DNA from: Excoecaria cochinchinensis | Lineage: Eukaryota; Streptophyta; Magnoliopsida; Malpighiales; Euphorbiaceae | NCBI GenBank assembly: GCA_947683425.1 | Contig: CANTUQ010000081.1 | Coordinates: 11,424,501-11,488,500 of the forward strand | DNA length: 64,000 nt | Direction of reading: 5' to 3' | Shown: in pieces, positions 57,707 to 64,000 of the stretch | Numbering within the stretch: the first letter of the stretch is position 1 | Layout of the letters: the number at the start of each line of letters is the position of its first letter | Notes under the pieces: model-generated | What the model was told of the DNA's origin: nothing | The model's input: the letters and a program-made list of their open reading frames with translations, nothing else | Database searches by the model: none | Made by a program: the position numbers and the translations under genes

Positions 57707-58597
57707 TGTGTGCCCAAGGGCGAATCTACGTGGTACCGACAGTGTGCCCTCTTTGACCCTGGGGTATTGGCTCTGCCCTTGGGTTCATGTATTTTAATTT
57801 TACTTCTTATAAAGTTCATATATATTCCCTGAATTTTTTAAATTTATGATTATGTTCCAAATTTTTTTTTTCTCAAAACTTATTTTTTTTTTCCGCAGAC
57901 ACAACCAATATCTATAAAATCATTCTAAAATATTTAATCCAAAACTTTGATACAATTCAAAGCGAGTATACTTTACAATAGAAATTTTAACTCGTTTAGG
58001 CGAAATTATAGAGTTATTCTAGGATTTTTAAAACTATTTTGGAGATTGAACTCTAAAATTTCGGATTTTCCTCAATTTTTTATATTCATTAAAGTCTCGA
58101 GAACTTGTAACGAAATCCAAAAACTCTATGTTTTTGAGAAAATAATTCTAAAACTCATTTTATCTTAGAGTCACTTTTTCTAAAAATTCTAAAAAACTTT
58201 TCACATAGATTTTAAAATTTTCAAAAGTTCGTTTTTGATTTACAATAGTATTTAACAATCCTATTATCGAATTCGTGTCTACTTCGTAAACTATATAGAA
58301 ACAATCAGAGAATTGACAATTACTGGACATCAAAAATTATTTTGTACTAGCAGTTCATCCAAGAATCTGATAATAATATTAAACAAAGCTAGAGTTCTCA
58401 TATGCTATCTGCAATCATAATATTCATTATGATTAGTCACTTGTATTTCAACAATCTCTCTATCACTTGATATTAGTTCTCTTTTAAAATGCAATACTTG
58501 ATTTCTATTAGTAAGATCTATTAAACATAACCTTTCTACAGCACTTTCAATATTAGAATATATATAAATTAAAAAATCGAACATACACCTTACTTGT
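57707..58597. other. AT-rich spacer
   Basis: No gene. GGGCGAATCTACGTGG at about 57719 followed by a short GC-richer stretch looks like the end of a repeat family that also occurs near 33170. Confidence 0.3.
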
Positions 58598-58711
58598 GAA
58601 CTGAGGTCCATTAAACGTCCGCAATGGCTTTAGCTTTTCTCATTTTCCATCACTGAACTGAGGTCCATTAAACTTCCGCAGTGGCTTTAGCTTTTCTCAT
58701 TTTCCATCACT
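58598..58711. repeat. Tandem duplication, 57 bp x 2
   Basis: Copies 58598-58654 and 58655-58711, each starting GAACTGAGGTCCATTAAAC and ending TTTTCCATCACT, differ at only two or three bases, indicating a recent duplication. Confidence 0.92.
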
Positions 58712-59416
58712 GGAGATACCTCAAAGGTTGAAAGGTTTTTTTTTTGTGCTATGGATGCCCTTTTTCTTTTCTTTATGGGTATGATTGTAATAATCCTTCC
58801 TCACAAGCTGTTTTGGAGATTATTAAGCTATATGGTAACAAAATATTTTTAAGATGTGAAGCTCGTATAAGGAAATTCAAATTTTATTTCTACTCCCCCC
58901 AAAAATGAGTACTAAAGGGTATTTATAAATAAAAAGCCAGTGCCTTTAGTACTATTTGCCAGCTCAAAAGTAAAGTAATAATTAAAAAAGACATACTATC
59001 AGTTGGTGTCTTTGGTCCTGTTATCCAGTTGTATACAATAATTCATAAGATTCCTCATCTTATAGATAAGATAAAGAGAAAGCTTATAGCCTTATAAAAT
59101 ATAGACACATGGCAAAATGGATGCCACTTTATCTTTTGCCTCAATTATTCTTGCTGAGGCTGACATCATAGGTGACGTATCACTCCATTATTGCTCCCTC
59201 TTTGTGTTATTTGTGATGAGCTTATTAGTCTAGAATGCTCAGTTGATTATGTGAGAACCTAACTTTTGGGTCAACTTGGTTCTATATGATTTATTTCTTT
59301 TCCATATAATTGTTTGGTTGTCAGTCTCTTCTTCAAACAATTTTACTATTTTGAAAGCATTTTTCGCTCCAAGGTTTGTTGTATTTATTAACCTGAATAA
59401 TATCCTAGTATGGTAC
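58712..59416. other. Spacer without recognised features
   Basis: AT-rich DNA with only short open frames; no supported gene, RNA or repeat. Confidence 0.3.
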
Positions 59417-61120
59417 TGTAGACACCAGGTCCCGAGACGGTCTAAGATCAGAATTACCCAATAATAAAAATAAATACCGATTCATAAGTAAAAAAGTAGG
59501 AATTGATCATCTCCTTATCAAATTCTTTTGTTTATCTCAAAATGCTTTTAAAATGTTTATCTTTATTTTTATTTTTTATTTTTTATTTGTATCTTTATTT
59601 TTTTTACCTTTGTTTGTATTTTTTATTTTTATTTTCTAAAAAAAAATAAAAAAAAAAAATTTCGGCGGTGCGCGGGGCTGCCTACGCTCGTGCTGCCCCG
59701 CGTGCGTGGCCTCGCCCTGCTGGCCCCCCGTCTCGCCCAATCTCGCCAATTTCGGCCGAAAATTGATTTTTTAGGTAAAAAATGATTTTTTTTTTTATGG
59801 AATTTTTGAGATTTTGTTGAATTTTGACAAAAGTTAGTCAAATTTTGTGGGTGCCAAATGTGACGCGAGCCGGACCAACCCAACAAGGGCCCTCGCTTGT
59901 GAATCCGCCTTTGGGATTCGAGGTATTGGTTTGCTTCTTTTGATCATGAGCGCCATGAGACATCATCGGTGTATTCCTCCCAATAGAACATTGGGGAGAA
60001 CAACCTAGTCTAATGACACCTAAAGGCACCTTTGAGGCATTTGGAGTCGCCACCCAATTTGCACGAAATTGAAAAAAAGTCTCTCACCTCTAACGGTCTA
60101 AACTAGAGATATGGTGTCCGGAACTTCCCTCTTATTTATGCTTTGGTTAATTATAAATGGATTCTTAACCTCTTAAAATTATATCTCTCATCTCACGCGA
60201 TTGATGCATTTAAATTAAAAGCGCATTGCAAGCATATAAAGAAAAGCGGTAAAAAAAGCGATGAATAAAATAAATAAAGAAAATGGTAAATGAAAGCAGT
60301 AAACACGCAAGCACACAATTACAAGAAAAATAGAAGCAGAATACAACCCCGATAAAAGGAGATTGAAAATACAGGCGGGAACGGAATACAATCCCCAAAA
60401 TAAAATTGCCCCAAAATTAATTATAAGGGCCCAAAAGGAAATAAATTTAAAACGCTTACACAAAATCAAAATAAGAAAAGACATACATAAATCGGGGCAT
60501 TGTATTAGGAACATTGGTTCCTTTGCGCTTGTTCGAGATTTAGGAACATTGGTTCCTTCGTATTAATTTAAAGAGGGTTCAAAGAGTCATTTTGCTTGTT
60601 TGAATTGGAAAATCGGGATGAGTGATCCCATTTTTGGAGAAAAGTTGACTCTTTATTTTAATTGTGGTGTTTTTATTGTTAGACTAAAACAAGGGACATT
60701 GGTCCCAATTTTATTAGTAAAAATTCCAATTTAATTATAGAAATATTTTTGTGATTTTTTATCACACGCGTAAAAAATAAAATAAGCATTTATAAATAAA
60801 CATATAACATACAAAAAGAGGGTTGAAAAGGTCTCACCCAAATCGGAGTGTTCTTCCACGCATCGCGACCCATCCAGGGAGTCGCGGGGCGCTCACATGA
60901 CCCGACTCAAGTTAAATCTCAGACAAAAATTAACATTAAAAGCATTAGTAATAATTCTAAATAAATTAATCGAACGAATGCAAAGCATAATAATAACAAT
61001 GATAAATGTGGTAATAATAATGTCAATAGTTAAGAGTCATGGCATAAGAAAAATAATAATGACATAATATAATGACAACCATAAAATTACAACAAATAAT
61101 CATGGCATGGTAACAAAAAT

Positions 61121-61122
61121 GA

Positions 61123-61183
<61 letters not shown>

Positions 61184-61227
61184 TTAACAGAATGTTAATA
61201 GCAACTAATGTAATAATAATAATAATG

Positions 61228-61272
<45 letters not shown>

Positions 61273-61292
61273 GTAAAAACAGAAAATAAGTT

Positions 61293-61330
<38 letters not shown>

Positions 61331-61373
61331 TAATAATAATAATGAAAACATAATATTAAATAGACACCAAATA

Positions 61374-61422
<49 letters not shown>
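61121..61422. repeat. (AAT)n microsatellite blocks
   Basis: Four long AAT/ATA runs separated by short unique pieces, within the Gypsy LTR. The leucine-rich open frame on the minus strand here (poly-Leu) is only the translation of this repeat. Confidence 0.9.
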
Positions 61423-61423
<1 letters not shown>

Positions 61424-62142
61424 GAGAAAGAAGATGGCGGCAAATACCAAGAATAAAGCTAAAAAAAAAGGGGAAAACACAAATTAGACTACAAAACACA
61501 CATGAAAAGATAAGGAAAAATAATCAAATGAAAATAAGTTAACAGTGCTAAACGTGAAGGATAAACACAGGATGTTAATGGCCAGAGGTAAGAATGTTAA
61601 CAATAAATAAAATAATGCACAAGTGAGTAAAAATGAATGAAATTGGTCCAAGTGTTTACCCTCAAAATTTTTAGATTGGAAATAGGATGTCTCAATCCGT
61701 TCCCCTCGTCGATTTTTGATGATAATAATATAGAATGTAAAAATTGTGTTTAAGAAAATATTTTTGGTGGAATGAATAAAGCTAAGAAAATTAATTTTTC
61801 TAGCTCAAATCAAACCCAAGGTTAAGTATTTTATAGTAGCAAAAAACTAAAAACTAGAGAAGAAAGCTTAAAGATTTTTGAAAAATTTTTTGAACCAGAG
61901 AAATACTTCCTGGAGAGTAAAAAGATGGTGGAGAGGAAGGGCAAAAATTTTTTTTTTTTTCAAGTGTTGCCGTCCCCTGAAAATGGAGATCAAAATCCCT
62001 TTTGATTTGTTGGTCTTGACTCAAAATAGAAAGAGTTAGAAAGTCTTTAATTTAGTTAATCGAAAATAACACAAAACGGTGAAAAACGGACTGAAAAACA
62101 GTCTGAAAAATGCAGAAAATCGGTGAAAGCAACGGGACTAGG

Positions 62143-62312
62143 CAGGTGGCCGCGTGGTGAAGGGCACAGCGCGCGCGGGGACAGTCGCGCGCATGTGCAC
62201 GCGAGGGGCAGGTGGTCGCGCGGTGGCCAAGCGGCCACCACGCGGCCACTTTGGCCAAAAGCCGAAGTGGTCGCATGGTGGCAATGGCCACCACGCGACC
62301 CTGGTACCACGT
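62143..62312. repeat. GC-rich palindrome cluster in the Gypsy LTR
   Basis: In AT-rich surroundings, GTGGTCGCGCGGTGGCC pairs with GGCCACCACGCGGCCAC across 4 nt, and GTGGTCGCATGGTGGC pairs with GCCACCACGCGACC across a few nt. GCGCGC runs precede them. A second, weaker GC-rich fold is at about 59665-59760. Confidence 0.8.
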
Positions 62313-62810
62313 TAAAACCTTTATTATTTAATTTTTTTTTTTTTTACAAAAACCTTTTAAATCTTTTTTTTCCATCTTTTATATTTTTATTTTTCCTAAT
62401 TAGACTAATTAACTAACCCAATAAAATTAATTAACTAATTTAATTCAATCAAATTAATTATCCAACTTAATTTTCTTCTTTTTTTTTTTCAATTAAATCG
62501 ATTAATTAATTTAATTTAACTCAATTAAATTAATTAGTTAATTCAATTTCTCTTTTTTCAAATTAAATCAATTAATTTAATTTAATTCAATGAAATTAAT
62601 TAATAATTTAATTTCCTTTTTTTTTTCAAATATCAAAAATAACACCTTCTAATAATATTATTTTTAAAATAAATTAAAATTTTTTTTTATGATAAAAAAA
62701 AAGATTTCGACAAGGGAAACATCATTTTTGACACCTCTGCCAGTAAATCGGTATCATTCTTATCATCGGGTAATTCTGATTTTGGACCGCCTCAGGACCC
62801 GATGTCTACA

Positions 62811-62825
62811 GTTGTCCCCAATTTT
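62811..62825 (-). other. Polypurine tract of the large Gypsy element
   Basis: On the minus strand AAAATTGGGGACAAC ends exactly at the LTR start TGTAGACA. Confidence 0.65.
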
Positions 62826-62954
62826 GGGGAACTCTAGGATTTAGGTGCCTAAGTGAGCCAAAATTCAGAAAAGAGAGGGAGAGATGCGTACCTGAGACGG
62901 TCTCAGTTCGGAACTTGGTCTTGCCAGCTTGTCGGCATCATAGGATTACTACTG

Positions 62955-63550
62955 GTCACATGATTGAGGAACGTCAGTTTGTCGACGTGAAACTACGGCT
63001 GAGCGACTGATAAACACCAGCTTGTCGGTGTGTGAAGGCGCCAGACTTTGGAGGACGTGATTGATGAAACACCAGCTTTTCGGTGTGTGAAACCACGGCT
63101 GAACGACTGGTAAACACCAGCTTGTCGATGTGTGAAGGCGCCAGACTTTGGAGGACGTGATCGATGAAACACCAGCTTGTCGGTGTGTGAAACCACGGCT
63201 GAGCGACTGATAAACACCAGCTTGTCGGTGTGTGAAGGCGCCAGACTTTGTAGGACATGATTGATGAAACACCAGCTTGTCGGTGTGTGAAACCACGGCT
63301 GAGCGACTGATAAACACCAGCTTGTCGGTGTGTGAAGGCGCCAGACTTTGTAGGACGTGATTGATGAAACACCAGCTTGTCGGTGTGTGAAACCACGGCT
63401 GAGCGACTGATAAACACCGGCTTGTCGGTGTGTGAAGGTGCCAGACTTTGTAGGACGTGATTGATGAAACACCAGCTTGTCGGTGTGTGAAACCACGGTT
63501 GAACGACTGATAAACACTAGCTTGTCGGTGCGTGAAGGCGCCAGGCTGTC
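62955..63550 (-). repeat. 100-bp tandem repeat, about 6 copies
   Basis: The period is exactly 100 bp: GAGCGACTGA or GAACGACTG(A/G) recurs at 63001, 63101, 63201, 63301, 63401 and 63501. Each unit contains two copies of the dyad ACACCAGCTTGTCGGTGT, one before GAAGGCGCCAGACTTTG and one before GAAACCACGGCT. Copies differ at few sites. It lies between coding region and 3' LTR of the Gypsy element, a place where Tat/Ogre-type elements are known to carry tandem repeats. Open frames across it result from the absence of stops in the unit. Confidence 0.92.
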
Positions 63551-64000
63551 CTGAGGAATCAAAAGAAATTTGTATGCAAGGGTAAGTTATGCATGTGCAT
63601 GTGCATATGTTATGCAGGATGCAGGTGACACCATTCATCTGAGTGGCCCAGTGGTCGAGGTGCGATAACTCTTGTTGAAGCGACTCGTGGCTTCGTTTGG
63701 TCGATTATGCCCCCAAGTGTCTGAAGGCGCTGTCCTGATTTAGGGACTCTGACTCATAATTTTTCAGGGAGGATTGCCCGATGTGTGTCTTTGCTTGAAA
63801 GGGGTTGCCCAAGGTAATGCCGCCTTATCGCTCCAAGCGTCATTGTTTTAAAGGTAGTGCGTCCCTCGTGGATTTTCACACTAGCTTTTCTTAGCGGGAG
63901 ATGCGTCCTTGTCGGATTTTCACATAACCCTGTGCCTTATTTTTGCCTGGAATGGACCCAACCCAATCCAGCGGCTTTTATTTATTTCATTTTTTGTAGG
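63551..64000 (-). other. Untranslated part of the Gypsy element (continues outside)
   Basis: GC content is higher than in flanking DNA. It contains short repeats such as GCATGTGCATGTGCATATG and (GATGTGTGTC/GATGCGTCC)-type phrases but no long ORF. The coding region, if present, lies beyond the right edge. Confidence 0.4.

Larger units (their letters stand above)
59417..62810 (-). mobile_element. 3' LTR (3394 bp) of a large Gypsy element extending past the right edge
   Basis: It runs from TGTAGACACCAGGTCC at 59417 to GGACCCGATGTCTACA at 62810. Outside the right end, on the minus strand, AAAATTGGGGACAAC directly precedes TGTAGACA, as a polypurine tract precedes a 3' LTR. The element therefore reads leftward and its body lies to the right. 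Termini, polypurine tract and the adjacent tandem repeat resemble the Tat/Ogre branch of Gypsy; this assignment is by resemblance. No 5-bp duplication can be checked because the 5' LTR is not in the window. The LTR holds GC-rich palindromes and a long AAT microsatellite. Confidence 0.7.

Noticed and set aside
61205..61480. 91-codon leucine-rich frame on the minus strand, looking like a membrane protein
   Set aside because: It is the translation of AAT/ATT microsatellites (TTA/TTG/CTT-like codons) inside an LTR.
59417..62810. Large DNA transposon with long inverted ends
   Set aside because: No target duplication: flanks GGTAC and GTTGT differ. The polypurine tract just outside the right end fits an LTR better, though the long inverted ends are odd.
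62955..63550. CRISPR-like array
   Set aside because: Repeat and spacer are equally conserved (a plain 100-bp tandem repeat), and the DNA is plant nuclear.
62949..63638. 229-, 189- and 147-codon overlapping minus-strand frames resembling a repeat protein
   Set aside because: All three frames are open only because the 100-bp tandem unit lacks stops; there is no start context or family match. Kept as a repeat and noted as a finding.

Overview
The window is AT-rich nuclear DNA from a flowering plant, most likely a eudicot. The genes have many short exons and GT-AG introns, the encoded families are plant ones (an IQ67-domain protein, a GT14/BC10-type glycosyltransferase, a chloroplast outer-envelope Omp85-type protein), and the space between and inside genes is filled with plant transposon families (hAT, PIF/Harbinger-like, Mutator-like, Copia, Gypsy). 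No tRNA, rRNA or CRISPR was recognised, and the species cannot be told from the sequence.

Layout. 1-341: end of a Tourist-like MITE. About 600-14284 (+): an IQD gene with 6 coding exons plus 5'UTR exons; its intron 4 (6.7 kb) is a transposon nest. 14965-19666: hAT-type MITE and a dead hAT transposase. 19667-32630: a Copia retrotransposon (LTRs 19667-20090 and 32208-32630, 5-bp duplication GTAAC) carrying two ~2.4-kb solo LTRs of one Gypsy-like family in opposite orientation, each with its own 5-bp duplication. 33500-34514: second copy of the hAT-type MITE. 35026-36189 (+): single-exon GT14 glycosyltransferase. 36744-36862: a perfect 49-bp inverted repeat. About 38680-39141: a long-TIR foldback MITE. 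40643-49330: a complete Mutator-like element with a broken transposase (+) and a convergent five-exon plant-mobile-domain gene (-) that is still in frame. 50507-56630 (-): an 11-coding-exon gene for an OEP39-type outer-envelope protein. 57473-57706: fragment of a ZMYM/TTF-type transposase. 59417-62810 (-): 3.4-kb LTR of a large Gypsy element that continues past the right edge, preceded on its own strand by a polypurine tract and a 100-bp tandem repeat.

The three host genes (IQD, GT14, OEP39) look intact and are functionally unrelated. The most notable theme is that unrelated mobile elements here each carry arrays of short palindromes: TTTCCGCAA/TTGCGGAAA hairpins at both ends of the Mutator-like element, ACACGG/CCGTGT hairpins in one solo LTR replaced by GTCACGA/TCGTGAC hairpins at the matching place in its sister LTR, eight CACGTG boxes in the Copia leader, and GC-rich hairpins in the large Gypsy LTR. 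The best candidates for something undescribed are the extra ORF between the Copia leader and gag, the preserved plant-mobile-domain gene inside a dead Mutator-like element, and the structure-conserving, sequence-changing palindromes of the LTR pair.
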